Translations under genes and position numbers: made by a program
In this document: in pieces, positions 46,010 to 58,561 of the stretch
Layout of the letters: the number at the start of each line of letters is the position of its first letter
How positions within the stretch are numbered: position 1 is the stretch's first letter
The notes under the pieces: model-generated
The model's input: only the letters and a program-made list of their open reading frames with translations
Databases searched by the model: none
What the model was told of the DNA's origin: nothing
NCBI RefSeq assembly: GCF_002127325.2
Contig: NC_035437.2
Location: 112,920,801 to 112,984,800 of the forward strand
DNA length: 64,000 nt
Origin: Helianthus annuus
Lineage: Eukaryota; Streptophyta; Magnoliopsida; Asterales; Asteraceae
Direction: 5' to 3'

Positions 46010-46675
46010 GATTTCAACAAATAAGAAAATATTGTGCGGAACAAGAAATCAAATTTTCAAGAAACAACTTATAGAATTTTTCAACTGTATTAATGACTTT
46101 GCAAAAACAAAGTTATTGGATATTACAAAATGAATACTCAAAGAATTCTAAGTGAAGAGTAATGGAGTTTGTTGTGTGTGTATTGAATGCTAAACACAAC
46201 TCATTTAACCTCCTTGGTTGACATCTCTATTTATATAGAGTCCAGATCGGAATAGACATTTGTTTATTCACTACTTGCTCTGCACAAAGGGATATTTTGG
46301 CATATTCATTGAATCGGTTATTGCCAACTTGTTACTTTATGGGTTTTGTGTCATGGCTTATCTAGATGGCAAGTTGGTCCAACAGAATTTCTGGTGACCA
46401 GCTTACCAGAATTCTGATGAACTTGATCATCAGATTTCTGGGAATCAGACTTATCAGATTCTAATCTGATGATAAATACAATATTTATCATCAGGCTTCA
46501 TCAGAAAGATCTGATCTGATTCTCTTCTTTGTCTTGATCTTCTCCTGATACTTAGTTGAAGATGTATCATTCTTTTCTTCTTGTCAAGATATCATGTAGA
46601 CACCTTTTTAGTTATACTCCTTGACTCCTTATGATCATCTTTTTCTTCAATACTTACATTTAAAGTTTCCTAACA
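46010..46675 (-). repeat. 3' LTR of element H
   Basis: The right edge is firm. The minus strand reads TTAGGGGGAAAT and then TGTTAGGAAAC at 46675. A TATA box (CTCTATATAAATAGAG) lies at about 46228-46243. The left edge is only estimated (between 45966 and 46040), because no partner LTR is present for comparison. Confidence 0.6.
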
Positions 46676-46690
46676 ATTTCCCCCTAAGTA
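46676..46690 (-). promoter_or_regulatory. Polypurine tract of element H
   Basis: The minus strand reads CTTAGGGGGAAAT next to the LTR start. It is typical of copia elements. Confidence 0.7.
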
Positions 46691-46881
46691 TTGTAAGATA
46701 AATGAACTACCTTATGACAAATGAAAGTACTAAAGATAATTTCCCAAATAGTGGAAACAAAATTTGCAAACAAACAAAGTACTTCTGTTTTGAAACAGAT
46801 TACATAACACTAAAATCAAAAACATGTTTTCAAAACAATTTCACACGTTTGTGCATATCTCCCGACTTCAACTTTTTCTTT

Positions 46882-49794
46882 TGTAAGACCCATTCTAATT
46901 TAATGTTAATATATCAATATAATATGCATTTTATATAAAAATACGACTTAATAAAAACTTTTCCATCAAGAATGTTCACACAAGTTTGAAACATTCATAA
47001 TACCAATCTTAAGTGTTTCCATAATTCATATTATGAAAACAAAACAAAGTTTAATGCGGAAGCTTCGTTATCATGTGTTCGGTTCTTCATCGAGCTTGAT
47101 CTTCATCCAGGCACTCTTGACATTCACCTATGATCAAAACCAACTTAAAAGTTAGTTTTGATAGTTAAATAATAAGTTTAAACAAGTTACATGGGTCAAA
47201 CAAACAAGATTTAACAATTTTCGGATTCAGGGGGGGCTAGACGCCCCACCTAGGGGCTAGACGCCCCACCTAGCCCCCTTTTTGACAGCAAGTTCTTATT
47301 ATGTTGCTGCATATTCCCAGCATAACCCGATTTCACGGAAACGAGCATAACTCTCTCGTTTTTAATACGTTTTACCCGATTATTTTTCCTACGCGTCCGT
47401 AATTCAATTCTCCATCTTATGAAGTTGAAATCCAACATCCGGCATAACAAAATTTCAGAACTTTAAGTCTTTGACTTAATACCTTTTTACAAAGTTTTGA
47501 CCCGTTCATGCGTTTATCAAACAAACATGTTTGTTTGATCCCAAATTCACATGAATCTTATAATTTCAATGTTGTCTATCATATTAGGTTCAATTCACGA
47601 GTTTATGTTTATTCTTAAACCCATTTGTACTTAAAAGCTTATTTTGACCCGTTAAGGGTATTTAAGCACTTTTCCCCACAATTCGTACTCGTTTATTTCT
47701 AGCATCTTATTTTCGCAATATTTATCAAATGATCTTCCACCACAACTATTTTATGGTGGATTAAGCATAACTAACCTATTATCCCAAAATTTACCCATCG
47801 GTTGGTCATTTTACGCAAATGATCATTTTTATGCATTTGACCCATGAATGTGTATTCCTGTAACTTTTATTTATATCTAATGATTCCATAATCTTGATGC
47901 AAGTTCCTAAACAACCCCTATGGGTCGTTTACTCAATATACTCTTCAAGGGTGTTTTGGTCCACTTTAGTCCCTCACTTTACGACGAAGGACTTTCGTTA
48001 AATATTTGACCATAAATTATATGTTTAACTAAAAGCTTATTTATGCGTACCTGGCTCGGGTCAAGGTATTGACCCGTTTACATAACTTTTTGCTTTAAAT
48101 CTTTCTAGTTAAAGCAACGCACGTTTATGTTGTTTCCTGTGATTACAACACTCAACAAGCAATTGTCAAATGAAGTTGTCAAATGGTGTTAACAACACCA
48201 TTTGACCCATTTACCCTAATTGACCATTTATCCGTATGAGATGGTATTTAGTTACCATTTCCTCCCTTTAAACCTATCCCGATTTTCCCTTAAACTCGTT
48301 TTACTCAAAACCATTTTTATTTGTTCGTCATTACATGACTAATTTACCTTTTTACCCTTTTTCCATAATTCATGATTTCCTACCTTTTTATTCATTCCGA
48401 CTTGCATTTTATCATGCCGGATCATAGTATTTCAATTACTTAACATTATCCACGATCAATTTTCGCTAGTAAGTGTATAGTAATTAAAAAGGGGGTGTAA
48501 GTTTAACTTACCTTGTATCCAAGTTACGCCTTTTCTTCTTTCTTGTTTCGTTTGACCCGCTTCCTCCCAAGCCTCCATCTAGCTTATCCTGAGTCAAACT
48601 ATCATCATAATCCGTAAGACGGTTAGTTTAGTCATTATTAGCTACGACTATTCCGTCTTACAAATTTTATGTCGAATCTACCATTCAACTTCATCTTTGG
48701 TTAGTTTAACTTTCTAAAAGTTAACTACCATTATCCATATGACAAATACCAGTTGAACTAAATCAACATCATGATTAGAATTCATATTACCCCATATCAT
48801 ACGGGATAAATCGAGTTTAGCAATCACGCATTTCATTTACAATTTCAGCACTTTAGTTTTCATTTAGGCATTTTAACAAACACCTAGTGTGCATGATTTC
48901 ATATAATTCATAATCAAGTTATTGACTAACTATTTAGCCAAAATTTAAGCATCATGTCACATGTTCATGTCAAATTTTTATATGAAAAATTCTGGATTTT
49001 CTTCATGGAGCTCAAATACACTAGGTTAACAAAGATAATCCTAGTGTTTAGCATAATTCTACAAAACCCACTTGACACATGAGTGTATGATCATGAATTC
49101 ACAACCATGAACATCAATTCAACAAATAAATGACTAGGGTTTACTCCTAGACATAGTTTCATCCCTAATTTCATCCAAACAACGAACATGCAAGCTCAGA
49201 TTCGAATCTCACAAGTTCATCTAAAATTTAAGATGGAGCCACATAGTAAAATTTCGCATACCTCATGATCCCTTTACTGAGGTGATCACTAATCTATGCT
49301 TGGATTTCGATTCAGGCTTAATTTGCCCCTTCAATTTGATGATTTTCTTGAAGTTTAGGGTTGAGTTTTGAGAGCTCCTTGTGGCTCTGATGAAATCGCA
49401 GACATCAACACACGTATGTGTGTTTTGTGTTTTATTTTTTTTTATTTAATTAAACTTCATTACATTTGCCCATGTTTAGTCCCTTAACTTTACACAAGTT
49501 ATTTAAAGGGTCTTTTAACCATATTTGTTTTATTATGTCAAGACACTAACTAACTAGGTTAATATTCCTAGTTACTTGGTGGGTCCCGGGAGTTATAACC
49601 CGTTTTATTTTAAGTCCCGTTAACTCGGGCTCTTATAAACTCAATTCCTTAAAACTTTGATTCGCTTGTATTTAATATTAGGATTTCTTATTTAAACCCA
49701 AATATTTACCGGGTTATTTTTACTACTAACGGTACTTTCCCGTTTTTTAGTATTAACGGAGTTTGATTACCAAACCCGTTTTCGGGATGTTACA
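46882..49794 (-). repeat. Solo LTR K (2913 bp) in the extra ORF of H
   Basis: On the minus strand it starts TGTAACATCCCGAAAACGGG and ends GGGTCTTACA. Flanking pentamers are TCTTT (46877-46881) and TCTTG (49795-49799), a target duplication with one mismatch. Removing it and one pentamer restores an open minus-strand frame reading CDNCKKHISYKKKLKSGDMH. No interior domain or second LTR is present, so it is a solo LTR left by recombination. Confidence 0.7.
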
Positions 49795-52046
49795 TCTTGT
49801 AGGAGATGTGTTTCTTGCAATTGTCACACATGCCCTTGTACCAGATTCTTGATTGTATCCACTCACCAATCATCTGCTCAATCTCCTGTCTTTCTTTTTC
49901 TTTATTCTTCCCTCTCTTTTCAACCTGCTCCTGCTTTTTGTTCATGCACTCCTTAATATATCTTAGTGTTTGGTTGGAGTACTTGCAGATGTCAACACTT
50001 CTGAATAGAGCCTTGTGGTTTTCAAAATCTCTGTATACAACACAGTGATTGTGCCTGTCTTAATCTTGGGCAGTTCAATGATGTCTCCAGATCTTGCATC
50101 ATCTTTCAGCTTTGAGGGAATTGAAGCGTCATGTGGAGAGAGATAGACCTTCTTCTTATGCACATATTCATAGTTGATACACAAATCAAAATCAGAAAAA
50201 GCTATTCTTTCAAATAACTTCATTCCTGCTTTTGATATGCTTATCAATGCTCTTCTGATAAACGGAGTGTTGCCTTTTTCCTTTTCATAATAGTTCTTCA
50301 TAAACAGAATATCTAAAGGATGAAGCTTATCAGCAAGGTCTCCATCTGTTACTTTCTTTTCTGCGCCATTTTCTCTGAGAAGAGTGTATTTATTTTGTAC
50401 ATAGTGTCCTCCAGCACCATCAGTCCCAATCTTCTCCCGATCTACTTTTATGATTCTTTCTATTGGATTTGGATTGGTGTAGTAGATACTCATTTCACCT
50501 CTTTCTAGCCTTTCCTCCCATATGCCCCTTCTGTAAGGACTTGGTGGTTTCTTCGGCATATCTTCTTCTAGTAATATTCTTTCAGGTTGTGTTCAGGGAA
50601 TATCATGACATCCCTGTCAATCTCTTGAACCATGACTGTTTGAGTTTCAGAGATTTTTCTCTTTACAATTTGTGGCTATCTTGAGGAGTGAGCTTCCTGT
50701 TCCCAATTCGTCATGGCTTGCTGGGTTATGTCTTTACTTCTGGTAGTCTCCCCAGATGAAGTTTGTTTTGGACCAGATTGAGGGATTTTGATGTTTAAAT
50801 CAGAGATAACCAAAGGTGAGGATGCTAACCGTTTTACCATTTCTTCTTTTGAGATTGCAGAAGGTGGACCTATTACAGTGGTTCCAACTTCAGTGATTGG
50901 TGTGATAATTGGTTGCTGTCTGATGGGCTTTGCTACTTCCAGATGAGATGCTTCAATAGGAATGGGCTTCATGATTTCTTGGGGATCAAGTTTATCCAGT
51001 CTGGCAATGTTGAAATGCATTATCTTCATGAGAGATTGCACTTCACCCACAAGTTTGGCATTGTTGGCTTCATTCTCCTACACTTTTGCAAATTCCGCTT
51101 GATTCTTTTCCTACAGTGTAGCCCATCCTTTGACCAGATTCTCAAGGGCATCAGTGATGATATTGTTGCTTACCCTTAGAATTGTAATCTCCTCCAGAAC
51201 TTTGTTTGAGCTGCTTGATTTTCTTGACTCCACAGGATTTGTGACTTGTGTTTTGATTTTCTCCCTTTCTGTGAAAATCTTCTGAATTTCTGATGCATGA
51301 ATGCTGGTTTCTGGTGTCTTTTCTTTCTATTTCTGCAGAGCTTTCGGAGCTTCAGTATTCTTCTCTGATTGTGTCTTGATAAGCTCCACTGATTCTGATA
51401 AGGTCTTCAATTCAGCTCTTTGACCTTTTACTTCTGATAGTAGTAGATCAAGCTTCTCTTCTACTGGATTCTTCTTGCAAACATTTAGTACACTATCCAG
51501 GACTCTTTGAAGATTTTCTTGTGTCATTGGCGGTTCAGGGATATTTGGAACAGCAGATGTTCCTTCTAACACACCAGTTGCAACACATTTGCAGCTGTTT
51601 TGAAAATGATTGGTGTACCTTTGGATTTACCAGAATCTGAATCTGGTACATCCTTAGGTATGCCAGAGATATTTCCACCAGATGTGAATAACACATTTTC
51701 ACCCTGGGTTTCCTTATATCCTTGAATCATTCTAGTGAATGATTCTCTATAGGTTGTTGAGATAAACACATTATCTCTTCCCAGATTTCCCTGATCAGTT
51801 TCCTGATCTCCATCTATTGGGATCTCATCCTCTTCCTCATCATCTGATTCAGAGTTGAGATGAAATATACTAGAAATATCCTCACCAACAACAATTTTTC
51901 TAGGTTCAACTTTGTAAGATGCAGTAATTGAATCTTTAGAGTTTGACCTATTTAATGAAGTGTTAACTAAAACTGTGTTTAAGTGAGAATCTGTACCAGC
52001 AACATGAGACTCTTCATATTGTAGAACTTTTGTGTCTTGATGGGTT

Positions 52047-52102
52047 GTACCAGCAACATGTGATTCCTTATAGTGATGAACTTCAGTGTCTTGATGGGTT
52101 GT
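52047..52102 (-). repeat. 54-bp coding repeat split by solo LTR L
   Basis: Units encoding HQDTEVHHYKESHVAGT occur in tandem: about 51990-52046, 52047-52102, and a further unit right of the solo LTR (55829-55885, encoding HQDIEVQHYEESHVAA). LTR L landed at a unit boundary. Confidence 0.65.
52098..52102. repeat. Target site duplication of solo LTR L, left copy
   Basis: GTTGT here and at 55829-55833 flank the LTR exactly. Confidence 0.85.
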
Positions 52103-55100
52103 TGTCACACCCTGACTTTTGCGGAAGCGTGATTATTGGGTGTGACTTCTTAATACCATAGGAATCAATCATAACAATGCTATATGATAAAAACATGAGA
52201 TGTTCATCCATTAATGACGTTTAGAAAACCATAACATACTTGTTCTTGAAAACATGATACCATAAGTTACAAATCATGACATGTTTAAATGAGTTCACAA
52301 GGACTCAACAAAAGTACTTAAGTAAAACCAGAGTTTTGAATCATGTATTCTGTCCAGGAAAGGAATACACCCTCTAAACCCGACAACCATGGATAACATC
52401 TTTTATGTCACTACGCAGCTTGACGACACATGCATACCCTTCCAGATCCATTAGTTCCCTGAAATACATGTAGTTTGAAAAGTCAACAAAAGTTGAGCGA
52501 GTTCATGTGTTTAGTATGTGCGCGCGAATAAACCTTTATAATCGTTGTAAGTATGAATGTTTTATAACTCTGGTATGAAAGCAAATAAGGAAACATATCA
52601 GTTAATGTGTATCCACATGGTCCAACCTGCGGGCGCATGGGAGGGGATAGGGCCTAGTCACCACATGGTCCAACCTGCGGGCGCATGGGTGGTGTTAGAA
52701 TGAAATCACCGTATGGTCCAACCTGCAGGCGTATGGGTGAGGCTAAGATGTATTCACCACATGGTCCAACCTGCGGGCGCATGGGTGGTGTTGGGACAAG
52801 GTCACCACATGGTCCAACCAGCGGGCACATGGGTGGGGTTCGTTAAGCTCAAATAGACCAATCACTTGTATCCCTCGATCGTACCACGAGCACTAATGGT
52901 CTTAAGATTTCACCTATCCAATTACATAATCTAACCGTTCCTTCCTTAGCTAACCATACCATTTGTAATTGTCTGCAGCAGTATGTAACATGTATTTCAC
53001 CCCCAAAGTTGTAAAACTGAAAACAGTTAAGAGAAAAGGGGGACATGAACTCACTATATTGCGTCTTTGTATTCGTAACCCAAATGTCCGCGGCAAACAT
53101 GACTACCTACAATGGTCTAATGTCTATTAGACGAACGGGTCGTGCCTTGTCTTAGTATGTATGTTTTTGAGTTACGATTCTGGTATTATTCCAAGTTATA
53201 ATAATTGTATTTAGTTTTGCAAGGATGGGGGTTTTTAATACATGTATGCTTTATAATTCCGAAAATATATGTTGAGTCCCACTTAGAAAATATACTTAAC
53301 TCATTTGTCCAAAAGAACTTATTTCCAAAATATATGTATTTTTCCCAAAAATAATATATTTTTACTTCCTTGATTTTCAAAATAATATTCCACCAAAAAC
53401 ATATGTGTAAAGGGGCTTTCTGAAAAATTTCGTAAGTTACGTTCCAATGTTTGGTAATATAACATTACTTGTGTAACTTAAATAATCATTTTTGTGAGAG
53501 CGTTAGTATTATTTTGGAATCGTACTTTCATGGTATTTTCAAGTTATATTATTTTTACCCTAAAAATAATATATATAGTACACAAAATAACAAACAATCA
53601 CACAAGTGTCTCAGCATAAAATTTATCTTCTAAGTATATGTTTACCCATTTTTATTTGCGAAAACCAATCTCCGATACTTTGTATTTCGTAACAAAATTT
53701 ATGGCGAAGTTTGTATTTGAAACACAAGTTATGAGATATATTAGTAACACTTGTTTAGAAAAATATTTTCTAAGTATTGGAATTTTAGAAAAGTTCGCCA
53801 GAATTTCCTTTGTAAATGGAGGCGTCCACGCTTACTAGCGTATCATTTTCTTTAACATATAACGCGTTAGTTCGCTTTCAAATAACAAACCCGACATTTA
53901 GGCGTGCAAAATACTACTTATGTCCTTTCAGTTTTAATATACGAAACTGGGCTGTTTTCGGGTATTTTATCCAAATCATCGCCAATATTTTATAGAAAAT
54001 CATTTTCCGGACTGAAATTAGATTTATCTTTTTCCGACTGCAGTCCGCGGAATAATTTATTTAAAATTCATCGAGAGTCCGATTTACGAAATTCTAGTGA
54101 GAGAATTACAAATACATCGGTGGTCATCTACAGTACAAATTTCAGGATCTAACTTTACTCAGGTTTCAAGTTATGACTAAAAATATAACTCTCATTTACT
54201 GCTGTAAAAATGCAGCTTTAGCTGCTGTTACAAAATGACACTTTAAAAATAGTAAACGAAATCCAAAAATTATGATTCTGGTGCCATTAGAACCGTATTT
54301 CATAATACATAAACCTAGACTTCAGAAAATACATTTTTCGTTAACTTATGATCTGGTTACAGCCAGTTAAAGTCGGCTGAAAATGCAAATCATCATGCTT
54401 TTTGTTGTATAAGTGCCATTAAAAAGTACACATACGATTACCATTCATTCTAATAATGATTTATCTCATAACGTAAGTTATTTATTACAGGAGATCATTG
54501 TTTATATTACTCAGATTTATCATGACTACTTCATCATTTTAACAATGCTTCATTACTTTAACCATTCTTCATCCTTTATGTTTCAAGACTTGTTTAAATT
54601 CTTTAGAGTTCTTATGTTTTTGATCTTTAAACATCATTAACCAGTTAAATAACAAGTAAAATACAAGGATCTAAGTGCTTACCACTAGCACAAAGCTAGG
54701 AGAGTTCAAGTGAAGAAATGTGGTGGTTAAAAGAAAACGAGAGAGGTCCTTGAGCTTCCGAGTGCACCAAGCTTACTTGTATGATCTCCTACACCTATTT
54801 ATGCTCTTGAAATGGTTGAAGATGGTTGAATGATGATGATGATGGTGGTGTGCCTTTGGTTCAGCCGAGAGCACAAAGAAGGGGAGGATAGAGTCTTGTG
54901 TTGAAGTTGTGAAGATGATAAAAATGTGTGTCTAGTGGGTTTATAAAACAAACTTCCAACACTCCATAATCCTTTGGTCCTTATGTCATCTAAAGTACCC
55001 TACATATCCCTTAAACAATTAGAAGAAAATCAAGGGGATTTCCCATGTGTCATAACCGGTTTGGGGGGGGGGGGGGTTGGCTTAGTTAGGATGCAATGGA

Positions 55101-55828
55101 TAATTAGTCCATCTAGTTAGAAGGTTAAACGATTTAGTTAGTGGTTTATGATGTGTTATTAAATATATAGTGTGTTAGGGTGTTCGGGGACCCTAACTAA
55201 CTCAGAAAAATAAAAACAATGTGTTTGTCAATATTTTTGTGTTCCGGGTGATGTCCGGTTGTTCGGTTGGGTATCATTCCGTTAAAGTGCTTAATTGTTC
55301 CGTAAAGTGTCCTTTATAATGCTTTTTGTGTCACACTTAATTCCTGACACTTTAGAAGGTGTACAGGATCATTTTGTCAAGTTCTTGCACATTACTAGCA
55401 TATTTAAATGCTGAATTTTATTTAAAAGTGCATAAATTTGCAGTTAAAGTATGTTTTAGGCACTTCCCGACACTATAACTATCACCTAGTGACGCAGTTT
55501 TATGATCCTCACTTCCCTACACTCCTACTAGTGTAGTATTCTATCCCTGGCTCATACTGGCCTCAAACACATTGTTTGTTTAGGTGCTGGCATTATCAGC
55601 ATGTTTTCTGGGTTATCCGCTCACTGTGATAACTGTGCTTTCTGCATCGAGTTTGTCACTAATGTTTATATATAATAAATGGAGTGACAGTATGAAGGTG
55701 ATGCATGTGTATGTATGTAACAGAAATCAGTAAGCAGTTAAATCAACAGTTGTAATCAACACAGTCATTAAGCACAAATTAAATATAAATTAATTGTACG
55801 GATACCTATAATTTTTAGGGTTGTCACA
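52103..55828 (-). repeat. Solo LTR L (3726 bp), relative of the D and E LTRs
   Basis: The ends are TGTCACACCCTGAC and GTTGTCACA as written. The first 36 bases nearly match LTR D (TTTTGCGGAAGCGTGATTAT). A perfect GTTGT target duplication flanks it. No gag, primer site or second LTR is attached, so recombination between two LTRs has removed the interior. It contains a 14-G run at about 55063-55076 and a five-unit 48-bp tandem repeat (52611-52845). Confidence 0.9.
52611..52845 (+). repeat. 48-bp tandem repeat, five units, inside solo LTR L
   Basis: Each unit starts CACATGGTCCAACCTGCGGG and includes GCGCATGGG. The third unit has a paired change (CGTATGG and GCGTATGGG). The array sits where LTR D has a single related stretch (CTCATGGTCCACTCAGCGG), so it expanded in this family. 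Confidence 0.8.
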
Positions 55829-55833
55829 GTTGT
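55829..55833. repeat. Target site duplication of solo LTR L, right copy
   Basis: GTTGT is identical to 52098-52102. Confidence 0.85.
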
Positions 55834-57760
55834 AGCAGCAACATGTGATTCCTCATAATGTTGGACTTCAATGTCTTGATGAGTTTCATATTCAAAGTGG
55901 AATCTAGCGTCAGGATACTGATGGCTTTCTTCAAGTTCTGGTTCTTCCCTGTTTGTTTTCTGGTGAATTTCCGATCATCAGAATTGTGTTTTCTTCACCA
56001 GGTCCTGATTCTGATGTCCAAGATTTTTGAACTTCTTCTACTTCTGGTGAAGAAGAGCAGTCATATACTTCATTAGTGGGTGCATCTGATGGTGTGACAG
56101 GTTTGTTGAGGATCTCCTCATGTTTCAGTCTGTATGGTGAATCTGACGGAATTAGATCAACATACTTTCTCGTAACATAGGGACATCCCTATCTGATGCC
56201 CATCCTTGACTTGCACTCCATGGATTCATTATTGTTGAACTCCAGACATCTTCTAAGATAGGAATTTCTACATTTCTTTCGGTAAATGTTTTAGTAATGA
56301 AAATTAAAATGAACCTTGGATATGGTAAATGAGAAGATATTTTCCCATTTCTTGTAAGGATCGATCTCTTTTTCAAGTTGATGATTTCTGTCCCATAATC
56401 AAGTTTGAACCCTGTTATGAGTCCATACATGACAAAAGAAGTCAACAGACTGAGAAGTTCCCCCTTGATAGAGTGTTCTAGTTCATTTTTTTTTGAGATG
56501 AGAGGGAATGAGTAAAGGATCAGAAGTATGACTTACATATGGTTTTCTAGTAGTGTCCAAGTCTGTTGTTCTTACTTCAAGGAATTTTTGTGAAAAGTTT
56601 TAAATGATGAATGACAATGTATAGTTTTTCTAAAGTTTTCACACGATTGTTTTCTCATTTTGTCATTATCATTCCTTTTTGAAGTTTCAACTTTCCAAAA
56701 AAAAAAATTGATTTTTAACATCTTTTTGAGAAAAATGTTTTTATTAGATTTGAATTTATTTTACCAGATTCCATCTTTATGTTATCAGAAACTTAAAGTT
56801 TTGTGGCAAATGTTTTGTTTCTGATGAACACAAGTTGTTTTTGTGGTATTTAACTTCTTTATTTTACCATATGTCTTTACTCATTTTTGTTTTTCCTTCC
56901 CCCCAATCAATGAACCAGAAAACAAAAATTGTAAAAGCACAATATATTAACTTTTAAACAAAAAAAAAAAAAAACTAAACAAAAACGACCTAATCAAGTT
57001 CTATCTCTTCTTCTCCTTAGATGATCTCATGGAATAACCAAAGAGGGGTCACTTCACCAGTGTTGTGGTCAGTTGGTATGAGCATAGTGTGTCTGATATT
57101 CTGTTGAAGCACCACTTCTGCCATGGGGAACCATACAGGAATACCTCCAAAATCCAGCTGACTAGTGATTATCCTCATCGGAAAACGAAGATAAACCAAG
57201 AAAGGCTTGCTGGACCACAAGTTGCTCATAAGATCTTTCATTATATAATTAGAGAAATTATAAAGGATGTCCTATACAAGTGCATGTACTGGTTCCATCA
57301 ACCTGTAGGAGACTTGGTAATGGTTAAAGATTTTCTTTGAAAAGCATGCCCCCATTTGAGTTACCAAGTACTACCACGGCTTAATGAAGCCTGTTTTTCT
57401 GATTGGCCTGTTTGGATTAACCATGTTGTACCCCATTTGTTGTATGGTTTTATCTATCTGTGCTCTTGTAAAGAGGACAACATCGTTCTCATCATCAAAG
57501 TTTAAAACTCTTCTGATGATGTCCTCAGTTACAACAATTGGTGTGTTGAGCATCACATTTCTGATGGAAGTTAAAACCCTTCCTTCATGCAACAGCAGTA
57601 TTGCATTTCTCCAGAACATCTGTAAGATGTCCGGGTAGACCATGCTGTAAGCTGAAAGGGTGTAACCCAAATGGCTTGACATGAGCATGTTTAGGATGAC
57701 TTGGCATCCCTCCCATGCAGGACCATCAAAGTTGGTCCTCAGCTTGAGGTTGTGATACGG
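55834..57760 (-). pseudogene. N-terminal part of the extra ORF of H
   Basis: Minus-strand pieces: about 57760-57371 (AWEGCQVILNMLMSSHLGYT, YPDILQMFWRNAILLL, DIIRRVLNFDDENDVV), 57241-57017 (YIMKDLMSNLWSSKPFLVYL, FGGIPVWFPMAEVV) and about 56495-56152 (ELLSLLTSFVMYGL, LPYPRFILIFI). These resemble, from memory, a domain common in copia extra ORFs of Asteraceae (Tanacetum), where a YPRF-type motif closes the domain. Two PRF-like segments occur (LVYLRFPMRI and LPYPRFILIF), so the domain may be duplicated. Stops and frameshifts separate the pieces. Confidence 0.5.
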
Positions 57761-57764
57761 GTGT

Positions 57765-58560
57765 GAGGAAGTGGAAAAAGATCAGCACGAATGTTTGCCA
57801 ATTTTGGTTGAAAGAAGTGGAGAAGATGGTAAGTTTTTCTAGGGTTTTTCTTAGATAAAAGAGACAGACTAAGCTTAAAGTGGTAGTTATTTATAGAAAA
57901 AGTTAAGTTTGCCTTAAATGACATCTACCTACTTTAGATTTTGTATCTCCATTTTCTTTGTCATTAAAATTTTCTGTCAGGAGGCAAAGAGAATAAATGA
58001 TATAAAATCTCCTGCATTAATGGTTTAGGCAGCCATTTCTGATAATTTATGATGATTATTTGCCTATGTGTCACTTCTATCCTCTTAATATTGATGAAAT
58101 GTAATGAATAAAGGAGAGAGAATTAACTACCATTAACGAGTTCCCAGAAGCCTTTTGTCCATGACGTTATCACCTCTATTCTAAAGAGATAAAATTTTGA
58201 TTACCCTAGTCTAAAGAGATAAAATTTGCAATTATAAAACAGAGAAAATGAAAGAAAAATAAAGAATAAAGATGTATACGAATAAAATTTACAAAATCAA
58301 TGAGAAATGATGATTAAAAATGGACTTTGTACATGCCTGTGAAAAGATAAAGAAACATTTGATATTTTGTGTTTCATAGGAAATTCTGTTGACCCGGTAT
58401 TTCTGATGACTTACCAAAATTTCTGGTGAATTGCGAATTTTCTGATAGATTAGAATTTTCACCAGAAATCTGATCAGGTGTTTGTATATCAGATTTTTCT
58501 TTATTTTGTGACCCAATTTCTATTTGTTCAATTTCCATGTTGACCATTCCCAATTTGCTG
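57765..58560. other. Region between truncated RT and extra ORF of H
   Basis: RNase H would be expected here after the RT, but no motif for it is seen. A minus-strand open stretch (about 58520-58375, VNMEIEQIEIGSQNKEKSD) looks like low-complexity linker. The rest is A/T-rich. Confidence 0.45.
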
Positions 58561-58561
58561 A

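Larger units (their letters stand above)
46830..52102 (-). pseudogene. C-terminal part of the extra ORF of H (split by K)
   Basis: Minus-strand open pieces follow one another: 52102-51566, 51572-51327, about 51326-50676 with stops, 50559-49963, then a shifted frame to 49795. After solo LTR K comes the end KLKSGDMHKRVKLF with a stop at 46830-46832. Features visible are an 18-residue repeat (HQDTEVHHYKESHVAGTT), an acidic stretch, coiled-coil-like segments (KLDLLLSEVKGQRAELKTLS) and a basic block (PSPYRRGIWEERLERGEMS). Near the end stands CDNCKKH. I do not recognise the family beyond extra ORFs of copia elements in related plants. Confidence 0.55.

Noticed and set aside
49963..50559. 198-codon minus-strand ORF considered as a host gene
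   Set aside because: It continues in shifted frames into coiled-coil pieces and to the 3' end of copia element H, so it belongs to the element's extra ORF.
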